From contig CAVSKX010000002.1 of assembly GCA_963728765.1 (NCBI GenBank), positions 124,001-188,000 of the forward strand: a stretch of DNA of 64,000 nt, given 5' to 3'. Every line of letters begins with the position of its first letter. Position 1 is the first letter of the stretch. Below, one piece after another: positions 1 to 10,497 of this stretch. A program made the translations under genes and the position numbers. This DNA comes from AC-32 sp963728765. GTDB taxonomy: Bacteria > Actinomycetota > Thermoleophilia > Gaiellales > Gaiellaceae. Under the pieces are notes generated by a model that worked only from the letters and a program-made list of their open reading frames with translations, was not told the origin of the DNA and ran no database searches.

Positions 1-116
1 CTTTGTACCCCGTGTCGGGAGTTCGATTCCTTGGTCGGACAGAACATGAGAGGTCATCGGTCACTCCGCCGCAGGGGAGAAGAGGACGACGGAGTGACCG
101 TGACCGCGGTTCCTTC

Positions 117-254
117 CTAAGCGGACTTGCGATTGCGAGACGCGGCTGGCTCGGGAAGCCGAAGGCGCTCGAATTCACGCGCGAGATCGGTCTCCAGGCA
201 CAGATTCGTGAGCAGATAGGCGGCGAGGTGCCGGTCGTAATCCCCCCTGCTCAT
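117..254 (-). CDS. Small hypothetical protein, possibly a gene remnant
   Basis: A 45-residue reading frame begins at an ATG (complement of 252-254) and has an amphipathic, charged composition with a run of Leu, Glu and Arg that looks protein-like. I do not recognise a family. There is no convincing ribosome-binding site, and the surrounding 650 bases hold no other credible gene. It may be the 3' remnant of a lost gene or a chance frame. Confidence 0.25.
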   Translation of the reverse strand: MSRGDYDRHLAAYLLTNLCLETDLAREFERLRLPEPAASRNRKSA

Positions 255-658
255 CCTGCGTCTCGTCGGTGTGGTCTGTGTGTCCGCGTTGCGCATGGGC
301 TGCACGCTGCCTGGGCAACCCCCCGGACGGGATGGGGCCGAGCCTGTATCTCGCACGCCTCGCACCGCCCATCCGGGCAGCTCAAGAGATGGGTGGCAGA
401 CCCCATGGCAGCTCCGACCCCTGCCAGGAAGCTGGGACGGACGCCGAAGGGCACGCCGCGGCTCGGGGTCACCGCACGTGCGAGGATCTGGCGCGGTTGA
501 AGTCCTCGCGAAGAGCGCTGCCCTTCGGCGTTGGCCACGCGGTGACAGCACCGTTCGCGGCACGTCTCAGAAAATGGAGAGCAACCCGCATGTGCGGTCG
601 ACGGGCGTCTCCGTAGATTCGCTTGAGAACGGCCGTCACGAGAGACAAGGAGGTGACT
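255..658. other. Intergenic, no supported gene
   Basis: Open frames exist on both strands but are Arg/Pro-rich and typical of out-of-frame GC-rich DNA. The only structure I see is an 18-bp imperfect dyad at 389-406, which recurs at 1619-1636 and 2481-2498. Confidence 0.5.
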
Positions 659-876
659 GTGCAACGGAGCAAGGTGGAGGCCGAGATTCGCGAGATGCTC
701 GGATTCGTTCCAGAGTTCCTCGCCGAGAGGAGATCAACGAGGCCGCGTTGATGGCCAAGCACACGATGGCCTGGAGCACCTACCTCAACGCTCGCCAGTT
801 CGACTACGAACGCTTCACTGAGGACGTCGACCGAGTCGTCGAACACGTCCGTCAGGGGGCACTGGTGCCGGCCTGA
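659..876 (+). pseudogene. Carboxymuconolactone decarboxylase (AhpD-like) pseudogene
   Basis: A GTG at 659, preceded by a strong AAGGAGG site, opens a frame whose first 24 residues (including EIREMLGFVPEFL) match the start of AhpD-like carboxymuconolactone decarboxylase proteins. That frame soon stops. The C-terminal part of the same family, including AKHTMAWSTYLN, continues in a different frame and ends at 876. The roughly 60 residues normally in between, which carry the CxxC and His redox active site, are absent. The product would therefore be inactive. Known family members act as peroxidase-like or decarboxylase enzymes. The assignment rests on matching both ends of the family in order; the deletion plus frameshift reading is an inference. 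Confidence 0.75.
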
Positions 877-898
877 CAGGCGTCACTCTGTTCGACGC

Positions 899-927
899 GA
901 CGACGGGCGCCATGGGCGCCCGTCGTC
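899..927. terminator. Hairpin downstream of the CMD pseudogene
   Basis: A perfect 13-bp stem (899-911 with 915-927) encloses a 3-nt loop, 22 bases after the pseudogene stop. It lacks a T-tract, so it is a likely but not certain terminator. Confidence 0.55.
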
Positions 928-1147
928 ATGCTCAGCAACACTGCCGTCGTACAAGCTCTACGGCAAGCGTGTAGTCGCGGACGAGGTGTGTTCAAGAAAG
1001 GCGAGGGATTGCCGCGGCGTCTGTGGGTTCGCCCGCAAGGCGTCAAGCGCGATGCTGCAGCCGCGAACAGCGCAGCAAGCTCCTGACTCGTCACTGTGAG
1101 GGTCAGAACGTTCGACCTCGACCTGGCGAGCTTCATCACCGTGCCGG

Positions 1148-1456
1148 CTACCGCGTGGCCCGAGGTCGGTCCTGGTGAACGACGAGACAGACGTCGGCGA
1201 GCTCCACGCTCGGCGATCCCTCGACCTGATAGGCGTCGGAAATGGAGCCCGCGAGCTCGCTCTCCCGGAACCGCAGAAGCGCTTCCTCCGACTCCCAGAC
1301 GTAGATCGCGCCGGACTCGCCGGTCTCCCGGAACTGGAGATAGATCTTCTCCACGAGCCCCGGCACCTGCCGGTAACGCTCTGCGCGGTGCTCGTATAGC
1401 GCCTGGACGTCCGCAGCCGAGAGCGCAGACGTGAAACGGACAATCGAAACGATCAC
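1148..1456 (-). CDS. ABM/YdhR-like monooxygenase-fold protein
   Basis: A 102-residue protein starting at GTG 1456 (reads VIVSIVRFTS). The length and the order of segments (a beta strand, a helix ending in YRQVPGLVEKIYL, a strand with IYVWES, then a helix and a closing strand) fit the dimeric alpha/beta-barrel fold of small antibiotic-biosynthesis-monooxygenase or YdhR-like proteins. Members often act on quinones or aromatic compounds, but many have no known substrate. No strong ribosome-binding site is visible, so the start is moderately certain. It stands alone, about 300 bases downstream of the DUF2568 gene. Confidence 0.6.
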   Translation of the reverse strand: MIVSIVRFTSALSAADVQALYEHRAERYRQVPGLVEKIYLQFRETGESGAIYVWESEEALLRFRESELAGSISDAYQVEGSPSVELADVCLVVHQDRPRATR

Positions 1457-1761
1457 TTTGTCAGGCCCGGCGACGTCGGCTCGATGAATAGGAGGTACCT
1501 CGGCGCACTGGTCCCCGGCAGCGACCGCACCGGTTCGCAAGCGCGGTCGCCCCGGGTTCGGCAGGCCCTTCCTCACCCAACACCGCAAGGAGTCTGGCAT
1601 CAGGCCCGGAGCTCGGATGTGGGTGGTAGACCCCATCTTCGGCGTGAGGCCGGGTAGGCCGGCTTCACCAGCTTGCCGCAACGGGTCATCCGCGACCGGG
1701 CCGGAATCTCTGCTCGTGCTCCGATGAGGCGCTGCCGGATCGGGCGTCAGCCCTTGCCGTC
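1457..1761. other. Intergenic, one dyad
   Basis: No gene is supported here. An imperfect dyad at 1619-1636 (GTGGGTGG-TA-GACCCCAT) lies about 165 bases upstream of the ABM-like gene and resembles dyads at 389-406 and 2481-2498. Confidence 0.5.
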
Positions 1762-2184
1762 TCACCGGAGAGCTCCGGTCGGGTGCGCCGGCTCGGCACG
1801 TCGTTTGAGCAGCCGCTCGCCGGATGCGTAGACCAGGGCGTGGTAGACGATCGAAAGCGCGCCGAGCGCGACGCCGAGGCCTTGCCTGTCGGCGGCGTAC
1901 CAGGCGAGCGCTGCGAGCAGCGAGACGGTGAGCTCCTGGAGCAGGCGGAGCGGCTCGCCGAGCCGTCCCGCCTGGTGGAAGTCGACAGTGCCCCACAACC
2001 CGAAGCCGAGTGCCGGTGCCGCGATTCCGAGTGCGACCTTCGCCGCGGTGCTGCCGCCGAGGTGCACGCCCCAGTAGGCGAGCCCGGCCACGATGCCGGC
2101 CTCGATCAGGACGCGCAGTGCCAACAGGAGTCGTTGGCGTGACGACCACCGAGGTCTCCTTTCAGGCGGCTGCGGCTTCGGCAT
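1762..2184 (-). CDS. YrdB/DUF2568-like membrane protein
   Basis: About 140 residues with four predicted hydrophobic helices (for example around LLLALRVLIEAGIVAGLAYW and LTVSLLAALAWYAA). The glycine-rich helices and short loops resemble the DUF2568/YrdB family of small integral membrane proteins of unknown function. I place the start at ATG 2184, which overlaps the end of the upstream gene by 23 bases. An earlier in-frame ATG at 2220 exists, and neither has a clear ribosome-binding site. It probably forms an operon with the gene ending at 2162. Confidence 0.65.
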   Translation of the reverse strand: MPKPQPPERRPRWSSRQRLLLALRVLIEAGIVAGLAYWGVHLGGSTAAKVALGIAAPALGFGLWGTVDFHQAGRLGEPLRLLQELTVSLLAALAWYAADRQGLGVALGALSIVYHALVYASGERLLKRRAEPAHPTGALR

Positions 2185-2446
2185 GGAGGCCGGAAACGAC
2201 GCCCGCAGAAGTGCCCGCACGGATCTCGTCGAACCTGCCGCCGCTGAGCCAGACTGCGGCGAAGCAGTCAGAAAGATCGCATTCGCAGAAGAACGGAATG
2301 AGCTCGTCTGGATCGAGTCGGCGGAGCCCGTCCCGCATGTAGTCGTTCGCAGTCCGCTTCCGCGCGTACGGGTCGTCGCGGGAAGGCCACGCCCACGCGG
2401 GTAGGCCCGCTGCTAGGTGGTCCTGAGAAGTCACTGTCTCGGTCAT
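2162..2446 (-). CDS. Conserved hypothetical with CEC-x4-C motif
   Basis: A 94-residue protein starting with MTETVTSQ. Its centre reads FFCECDLSDCF followed by a short strand and FDEIR. This resembles a widespread actinobacterial family of small proteins in which a CEC(G)xxxC motif is followed by a Tyr/Phe-x-x-Val/Ile-Arg segment, suggestive of a small metal-binding or structural Cys cluster. The family's usual C-terminal extension appears short or altered here. Function is unknown. A palindromic site (2481-2498) sits about 35 bases upstream of the start and may be its operator. The next gene overlaps its 3' end. Confidence 0.5.
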   Translation of the reverse strand: MTETVTSQDHLAAGLPAWAWPSRDDPYARKRTANDYMRDGLRRLDPDELIPFFCECDLSDCFAAVWLSGGRFDEIRAGTSAGVVSGLHAEAAAA

Positions 2447-2480
2447 GCTCACAGCCTCGCGGCGATTCGACCCGCCGGCC

Positions 2481-2498
2481 ATGGGTGGTGCCACGCAT
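2481..2498. promoter_or_regulatory. Dyad upstream of the CEC-motif gene
   Basis: ATGGGTGG-TG-CCACGCAT is an almost perfect inverted repeat (only the fourth base of each arm is unpaired), ending 35 bases before the start codon. Two related dyads occur at 389-406 and 1619-1636. Confidence 0.35.
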
Positions 2499-2608
2499 GT
2501 CTGCAAGCCGCGTCGCCCGCGGACGACCCGCCGTGGGTACCCGCTGGGTCATCCGCGAGGTCTCGTCGAGCCATGCCCAGGTCGATCGGCAGAGATACAC
2601 GGCGGCCC

Positions 2609-2890
2609 CTAGATCGCGAGCGTGATCGTGAACAGGTTCTTGCGTCCGAAGCGGTCGGTGAGGTAGCCGAAGATGAACGCGCCCGCGATCGCGCCGACGA
2701 GGTAGAAGGTGCCTGCCGAGGCCGCTTGCCGGGTCGTCAGACCAAGCGCGTCCTTGTGGGTAAGCATGCTCGCGAGCGCGCCGACGAGGGTGACCTCGAA
2801 CCCGTCCAGAATCCAGGTGATGCCGAGCCCGGTGACCACGAGCCAGTGCCAACGGCTCCGGGGCGGCCGGTCGAGGCGGCGCGGGATCAT
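2609..2890 (-). pseudogene. MFS transporter N-terminal fragment
   Basis: The frame encodes about 93 residues: a cationic lead, a first membrane helix containing GLGITWILDGFEVTLVG, a second helix, and the diagnostic major-facilitator loop GYLTDRFGRK. It then stops shortly after TM2, whereas family members have 12 or 14 helices and more than 400 residues. No continuation is recognisable in other frames to the left. The gene begins about 50 bases after the Crp/Fnr gene on the same strand, so the intact transporter was probably co-transcribed with it. I call it a truncated pseudogene. Confidence 0.75.
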
Positions 2891-2938
2891 CGTCTCGACG
2901 ACGTCCCCGGTCCCTAGTCCCGCGGGCCTGGCCCGGCC

Positions 2939-3691
2939 TCAGCGCGGAAGATGTTCGCGCAGCTTCTCGAGATCGAGCAGGCGGACGCGGCGGCGTTCCG
3001 GCATGATCGCGCCCTCGCTCGCCAGGTCGTGAAAGGCGCGCGAGACCGTCTGTCGGCTCAGCGCCAGTGTGGCCGCGAGCTCTTCCTGTGTCATTTCGAG
3101 CGTCGGCTCGTCGCGCTCCGCCGACTCGTGCAAGAGGAGACGACTGACTTGCTCAACGGCTGACTTGCCGCCCAGTTCCAGAAGCCGCTGGTGGGCACGG
3201 TCAAGCGCGTGGGCCAGCAGGCCGAGCCAGCGGAAAGCGATTTCAGGAAAGAGCTCCTCAAGCGCGCGGATCGTGTCGAGGCGGAGGCGGAGCAGCGTAG
3301 CCTCGCTCAACGTGACGGCCGAGTAGGGATAGGGGATGCCGAGAAGGATCGCGAGGTGATCGACGCTCGAGCCGGCGTACAGGATCTGCAGGACGAGCCG
3401 CTCGGAGCGCGTCTGGTAGATGAGCTCGAGCTCCCCCCTTTCGATGATCAAGAGCTCCTGCGGCCGGTCGCCCTGGCGGAAGATCGTCGTTCCCCGTGGA
3501 TAGTTGCTACGGGTGGCAAAGCGGCGAAGCGCCTCGACGTCGTCCCCGGGCAACCCTTCGAAGTCCCCCTGCGTCATCGTCGCGCGCAGCCAGGGAGCGA
3601 AACGCGGGCTGTCGGCCCGCGGCTTCCGTTGGGCGAGGGAAACAGAGCGCGCGATTCCGGCACTGTCGCAGATCCGACAGTTTGTCGGCAC
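2939..3691 (-). CDS. Crp/Fnr-family transcriptional regulator
   Basis: Up to 250 residues. The middle holds a cyclic-nucleotide-binding-like beta roll (from about YPRGTTIFRQGDRPQEL to SEATLLRLR), followed by a dimerisation helix and a C-terminal winged helix with TQEELAATLALSRQTVSRAF, the recognition-helix signature of the family. The phosphate-binding cassette is not canonical, so cAMP binding is doubtful. The start is uncertain: the longest frame begins at 3691, but a perfect dyad at 3674-3688 would then be coding, and an internal ATG at 3577 (MTQGDFEGL) gives a 212-residue protein of more usual length. It is divergent from hsp20 and could regulate it. Confidence 0.8.
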   Translation of the reverse strand: MPTNCRICDSAGIARSVSLAQRKPRADSPRFAPWLRATMTQGDFEGLPGDDVEALRRFATRSNYPRGTTIFRQGDRPQELLIIERGELELIYQTRSERLVLQILYAGSSVDHLAILLGIPYPYSAVTLSEATLLRLRLDTIRALEELFPEIAFRWLGLLAHALDRAHQRLLELGGKSAVEQVSRLLLHESAERDEPTLEMTQEELAATLALSRQTVSRAFHDLASEGAIMPERRRVRLLDLEKLREHLPR

Positions 3692-3752
3692 AGGTTCCGG
3701 CTAGACATCAGATAGCGGATTCGTGCCGCCCGGTGTGGCACGGACCGGAACC
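3674..3752. promoter_or_regulatory. Divergent crp/hsp20 control region with nested dyads
   Basis: Three perfect inverted repeats lie here: CCGACA-GTT-TGTCGG (3674-3688); GGTTCCGG (3693-3700) with CCGGAACC (3745-3752); and, nested inside the latter, GTGCC (3723-3727) with GGCAC (3737-3741). They precede hsp20 and overlap the extended N-terminus of the regulator. Crp/Fnr proteins bind dyads, so one may be an operator; which one is unknown. Confidence 0.45.
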
Positions 3753-3775
3753 AGCAAGTACCAAGGAGGCAGCTG

Positions 3776-4255
3776 ATGTCGCAGACTCTTCCTGAGCGTC
3801 GTTCCACAACCGAGCCGCAGCGGTGGGAGCCGCTGAGCGAGCTCGAGCAGATGACCCAGCGGATGCGCCGGATGCTCGACCAGACCTTTGGCGGGTTCGG
3901 CTTGCAGTCGCCGCTGATCACCGAGGGAGCGGGCTGGGCGCCGCTGGTGGACATCGAGGAGCAAGACGGTGCCTACCTCCTCGAGGCGGAGCTTCCGGGG
4001 GTCAAGCGCGAGGACGTGAATATCGAGGTCGCGGGCAACGAGCTCTCGATCACGGGCGAGATCAAGGAGAAGGAGCGCAAGGGCGCCCTCCGGCGGCGGA
4101 CACGCCGCACCGGGCGCTTCGAGTACCGCGTCAGGCTCCCGGAGCAGGTCGACGCCTCGAAGATCGAGGCGAGCCTCGACCAGGGCGTCCTGACGGTCCG
4201 CGTTCCGAAATCCGAGCGCGCGCAGCGCCAGAAGATCGAGATCAAGTCGAAGTGA
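3776..4255 (+). CDS. Hsp20/alpha-crystallin small heat-shock protein
   Basis: A 159-residue ATP-independent chaperone that would bind unfolding proteins in the cytoplasm. The alpha-crystallin domain spans roughly residues 50-150 and includes the family hallmarks ELPGVKREDVNIEV and, near the C-terminus, ASLDQGVLTVRVPK. An N-terminal arm of about 50 residues and a short C-terminal tail complete the usual architecture. The start is well supported by AAGGAGG 8 bases upstream. It is followed after 71 bases by a ClpC-like gene on the same strand, so the two likely form a protein-quality-control operon. Confidence 0.93.
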   Translation: MSQTLPERRSTTEPQRWEPLSELEQMTQRMRRMLDQTFGGFGLQSPLITEGAGWAPLVDIEEQDGAYLLEAELPGVKREDVNIEVAGNELSITGEIKEKERKGALRRRTRRTGRFEYRVRLPEQVDASKIEASLDQGVLTVRVPKSERAQRQKIEIKSK

Positions 4256-4326
4256 GGCGAGGGCGCTGAACAGTGCCGGTCGCCCTCGTGCCACCCAGAT
4301 CACCGACCTAGCGACAGGAGGCTGAG

Positions 4327-6993
<2,667 letters not shown>

Positions 6994-7006
6994 CGCGGCT
7001 CCGGTC

Positions 7007-8149
7007 GTGGAGGCGGCATCGAAACCAAGAGCCGCTTCCGCGGACCGGCGGCGTGCGGAGCAGCAACCCGACATTGCCCTCGGGGTGATCGTCGCTCCGG
7101 GTCTCGCGCGCGACGTCACCGCCAAGATCGCCAGCGAGCTCGCGCACGACCTCGAGGCGGCGGACCTGGGCGTCGAGTGGCGGACCGAGTTGACGGTGGA
7201 CCGCCTCGTCGCGCCTCCGGCTCAGACGACCGAGATCATCGATGCGGCGCGGCGCAAGCTGCTGGACGAAGACTGGGATCTCGGCGTCGTCGTCACCGAC
7301 CTTCCGCTGCGGGTCGGCCGCCGCCCCGTCTCGCGGCAAGTCAGCCCGACGCACGGGATCGCCGTCGTCTCGCTTCCCGCCCTCGGCGCGCTGCACCTCG
7401 CGCCGAGGTTGCGGCGTACGCTCGTCGAGCTCGTCGGCGAGCTGGTCGGCGACGGCGGCGGCCAGTGGAGCGGCGACGGTGCGCTCGCGCGCCTGAGACG
7501 CCGTTGGGGACGCGGCGTGCTCCAGGAGCTCGCCACCGACACCGCCGATCGGCCAGGGGCGCTGCGATTCCTCTTCGTCCCGGAGGTTCTCTTCGGCCAC
7601 CTGCGCCTCCTACTCGGAATGGTGCGGGCAAACCGCCCCTGGCATCTGGCGGCCCGCCTCTACCGCGCCCTGCTGGCAGCGCTCGTGGCCGGCGCGTACG
7701 GCCTCGTAACCTCAGACATCTGGCGAATCTCCGCGACGGCCGGGTCGATGCGTCTCGCGCTCGCGTCCATCGCCTCGACCTCTTTCACGAGCGGAGCCGT
7801 GATCGTCGCGCACGGTCTCTGGGAGCGAGCACCCGACCGCCGCCTGCGCGACCAGGTGATCCTGTTCAACGTCGCAACAGCAGCGACGATCCTGATCGGG
7901 ATCGCCACGCTCTACGCCGCCCTCTTCCTATTGATCTTCGCTACTGCTGAACTCCTACTCAGCCCGAACGCGCTCGCCTCGGGTCTCGGGCACTCCGTTG
8001 GGACGGCTGACTACGCCATGTTGGCTTGGTTCACCGCCTCGCTCGCAACGGTCGGCGGCGCTCTCGGCGCGGGGCTCGAGTCGGACGAGGCGGTGCGCGA
8101 GGCTGCCTACGCGTCTTCCAACGACAGTGATGAAAGAAAGGAGTCGTAA
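7007..8149 (+). CDS. Conserved actinobacterial membrane protein
   Basis: About 380 residues. The N-terminal half is soluble (starts near ALGVIVAPGLARD) with a conserved-looking block DLPLRVGRRPVSRQVS. The C-terminal half has at least four membrane helices (for example ALLAALVAGAYGLVTS and FNVATAATILIGIATLYAALF). I know similar actinobacterial proteins only as hypothetical membrane proteins; some carry a folate-dehydrogenase name that the sequence does not justify. GTG 7007 and GTG 7085 are both possible starts. It follows clpC closely and its stop overlaps the ATG of the DoxX gene (TAATG), so the set is probably co-transcribed. Confidence 0.6.
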   Translation: MEAASKPRAASADRRRAEQQPDIALGVIVAPGLARDVTAKIASELAHDLEAADLGVEWRTELTVDRLVAPPAQTTEIIDAARRKLLDEDWDLGVVVTDLPLRVGRRPVSRQVSPTHGIAVVSLPALGALHLAPRLRRTLVELVGELVGDGGGQWSGDGALARLRRRWGRGVLQELATDTADRPGALRFLFVPEVLFGHLRLLLGMVRANRPWHLAARLYRALLAALVAGAYGLVTSDIWRISATAGSMRLALASIASTSFTSGAVIVAHGLWERAPDRRLRDQVILFNVATAATILIGIATLYAALFLLIFATAELLLSPNALASGLGHSVGTADYAMLAWFTASLATVGGALGAGLESDEAVREAAYASSNDSDERKES

Positions 8150-8691
8150 TGGGTCTCTTTCGCCTCTTAGCACGAACAACGATTGGACTGCTCTTCGTCG
8201 GCCACGGCACGCAGAAGCTCTTCGGATGGTTCGGCGGCGGTGGGCTCGCTGGAACCGGCGGGTTCTTCGAGCAGCTGGGCCTACGACCGGGGCGCCGCTA
8301 CGCCCTGGCCGCCGGTGCCGCCGAAGCCGGTGGTGGACTTCTCTTCGCCCTCGGCGCCGCCACGCCGCTCGGCGCGGCTGCGGTCTCGGGCTCGATGATC
8401 ACGGCGATCAAGACCGTCCACTGGGAGAAGGGCGTCTGGGTGAGCGCCGGTGGCTACGAGTACAACCTCGTTCTGCTCGCCGCGGTCTTCGGCCTGACCG
8501 AGAACGGTCCGGGTCAGTGGTCGATCGACGGCGCGCTGGGGAGGAGCCGTTGGGGCACGCGCTGGGCGCTCGCGGCGCTCGCCGCGGGAGCCGCCGGATC
8601 GGCCGCCGTGCTCCGCGCAGCCGAGCAAGAGGTGGAGAAGGACATGGAGCACCCGGCGGCCGAGGCCGAGCCCGTTACCGCTGGCTCGTAG
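8149..8691 (+). CDS. DoxX-family membrane protein
   Basis: A 180-residue protein with four predicted membrane helices. The N-terminus reads RTTIGLLFVGHGTQKLFGWF, the characteristic opening of DoxX/SURF4-like proteins, and a second conserved block includes GAAEAGGGLLFALG. Family members are linked to redox balance or thiosulfate/quinol chemistry, but most are uncharacterised. The start overlaps the previous stop, and AAAGGAG lies 6 bases upstream. The acidic C-terminal tail is short and probably cytoplasmic. It closes the hsp20-clpC cluster, consistent with a stress role. Confidence 0.85.
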   Translation: MGLFRLLARTTIGLLFVGHGTQKLFGWFGGGGLAGTGGFFEQLGLRPGRRYALAAGAAEAGGGLLFALGAATPLGAAAVSGSMITAIKTVHWEKGVWVSAGGYEYNLVLLAAVFGLTENGPGQWSIDGALGRSRWGTRWALAALAAGAAGSAAVLRAAEQEVEKDMEHPAAEAEPVTAGS

Positions 8692-8817
8692 CCGACGGCC
8701 AGCTCGGCTCAGGCGGGGACGACCGCCGGTCTCCGTACTTCCAGCGCCATATCCCGCACGGGAATCCCGGCCAAGCCCCGGCCACGGCCGGCGATTCCCG
8801 CAAGGACGCCGCCGGCC

Positions 8818-10497
8818 TCAGCGACCGAAGGTCTTCGGACTTACGAAGAAGGACGAGTCCCGCGGACCGCGCTCGGGCGCCGCGTGCCCGTCATTACTCA
8901 CACGCCTTATCGTCTGGACATGACGACGACACTCATCACCGGAGCGAGCAGAGGGCTCGGCTTTGAGGCCGCCCGTCAGCTCGTGGCTGGCCGTCAGGTC
9001 TGGATCGGCGCGCGCGACGCGGCCAGCGGCGAGCGGGCCGCCGACACGATGGCGGGCCACGTCGGCCGGAGGTCTTCCAGCACCGGGCGGTTGTCGGTCT
9101 GACGCCCCCGACGACGACGTCTCGTTCAGCGATTCCTTGCTGACGGGCAGGCGGAGAGTGAAGAGCGAACCGCCACCGAGAGCCGGCTCGGCCGTGGCTG
9201 ATCCCCCGTGCGTTTCGGCAACCTGCCGCACGATGGCCAGTCCGAGGCCCGAGCCTGGCAGCGTTCGTGCGGCCGGCGCACGGTAGAAGCGGTCGAAAAC
9301 GTGCGGGAGATCGGCCGCGTCGATTCCAGGCCCATGGTCGCGCACGGTCACGGTTCCGTCTCTGACCGAGACCTCGACCAGTGCCCCTTGGGGACTCCAC
9401 TTGACGGCGTTGTCGATCAAATTCGCAATCGCGACGCTCAGGACGGACGGCGCTCCGGCGACGAGCGTCGGACTGAACTCGGTTCGAAAGACCGACGCCG
9501 AGCGGCGCGCCGCGGCCGCGACCGCGTCCTCGACCAGGTGATCGAGGCGGACAGCTTCTTTGACAGACACCTGGACATCGCCGCGCGCCAGCTCGACGAG
9601 CTCCTCGATCAGATGCGTCATCTCGCGCAGCTCTCCGACCGCCTCGGCGACGAGAGCGCGGCGCTCCTCCGCCGGCAGCGTCTCGTGCAGCTCGACGAGC
9701 TCGAGGTTTGCCCGCGCCGAGGCGAGCGGTGTGCGTAGCTCGTGCGAGGCGTCGGCGACCAGCTGACGCTGCGCGCTGACCGACCGTGTGAGCGCGTCGA
9801 GCATCGTGTTGAAGGCACGGGCGAGCCGACCGAGCTCGTCCGAGCGCTCTTCGTCCGTCCGCTCCCGCAGGCTGCCGGTGGCCGCGATCCGCTCGGCGTC
9901 GTCGGTGAGACGCTCGACCGGGCGCAAGGTCGCTCGGGCGACGGCCAGGCCGACGGCGGCCGCTCCGGCCACGGCCGCGAGCGAGACGAGCAGAAACAGG
10001 AGCCGGATCCGCGCGAGCGAGTGATCGACCTCGCTCAGCGGCCGCGCGATCTCGACGGCGGTGTTCTTGTCGACGCGGGCGGTGTAGATACGGACGTGGG
10101 TGCCGGCGACGGTCGCGTCTCTGAAGAACGCCGGCCGCCGGCCGGCGGCAACGGCGCGCGCGCCGGCGGCTGGGAGGCGGGTGCGCTCTCCCGGAGGCAA
10201 GGACACCTTGCCGCCCTGTTCGACGAACTGGACGTAGCCGGCGGCCCCACCGAGCCGGGGCGGCGTGATCCGGACCCTGCGGAGCGGCGGTCGCAGCGGC
10301 GATAGCCTCGGGGCCCGGCGTGCAAACGTGGCGAGGGAGGTCGCTCGCTCCTTGAGCGCGCGGTCGATCTCGCCCCGCAGCTGGCCGCGGACGACGAAGT
10401 AGGCGACGACAAAGCCGGCACAGACCGCGAGCGCGAGTGTGCAGGCGGTTCCGATCGTCAGCCTGGCGCGCAGGCTCAACGGGAACGCAGCGCTCAC
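8818..10497 (-). CDS. Two-component sensor histidine kinase
   Basis: A 559-residue EnvZ/MprB-like kinase. TM1 is at about 13-35, a periplasmic sensor region follows, TM2 is at about 168-190, and then a HAMP domain. HisKA carries ASHELRTPLAS with the phospho-accepting His near residue 253. The HATPase domain shows NLIDNAVKWSP, DHGPGID and GSGLGLAIV. It starts with GTG, overlapping the stop of the response regulator by 4 bases (GTGA). The family's natural end should be near LRLPVSKESLNE. The last roughly 100 residues are an unrelated tail read antisense through a short-chain dehydrogenase remnant, so the 3' end has been rearranged. The catalytic domains are intact. Confidence 0.88.
   Translation of the reverse strand: MSAAFPLSLRARLTIGTACTLALAVCAGFVVAYFVVRGQLRGEIDRALKERATSLATFARRAPRLSPLRPPLRRVRITPPRLGGAAGYVQFVEQGGKVSLPPGERTRLPAAGARAVAAGRRPAFFRDATVAGTHVRIYTARVDKNTAVEIARPLSEVDHSLARIRLLFLLVSLAAVAGAAAVGLAVARATLRPVERLTDDAERIAATGSLRERTDEERSDELGRLARAFNTMLDALTRSVSAQRQLVADASHELRTPLASARANLELVELHETLPAEERRALVAEAVGELREMTHLIEELVELARGDVQVSVKEAVRLDHLVEDAVAAAARRSASVFRTEFSPTLVAGAPSVLSVAIANLIDNAVKWSPQGALVEVSVRDGTVTVRDHGPGIDAADLPHVFDRFYRAPAARTLPGSGLGLAIVRQVAETHGGSATAEPALGGGSLFTLRLPVSKESLNETSSSGASDRQPPGAGRPPADVARHRVGGPLAAGRVARADPDLTASHELTGGLKAEPSARSGDECRRHVQTIRRVSNDGHAAPERGPRDSSFFVSPKTFGR
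8920..9102 (+). pseudogene. Short-chain dehydrogenase N-terminal fragment
   Basis: An ATG at 8920 opens a frame reading MTTTLITGASRGLGFEAARQ, the classical Rossmann start of short-chain dehydrogenases with the TGASRGLG cofactor motif, followed by IGARDAASGERAA. After about 46 residues the similarity ends and the frame stops at 9102. The catalytic Tyr-x-x-x-Lys region is absent. It lies antisense to the 3' tail of the sensor kinase, so I read it as a remnant left by the rearrangement that also removed the kinase's original stop. Confidence 0.7.

Noticed and set aside
1..45. tRNA-like 3' end at the window edge (GAGTTCGATTCC)
   Set aside because: The T-loop sequence is present but the flanking bases do not form the 5-bp T stem, and no acceptor pairing is visible. 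It could be a cut-off or degenerate tRNA, but it is not supportable.
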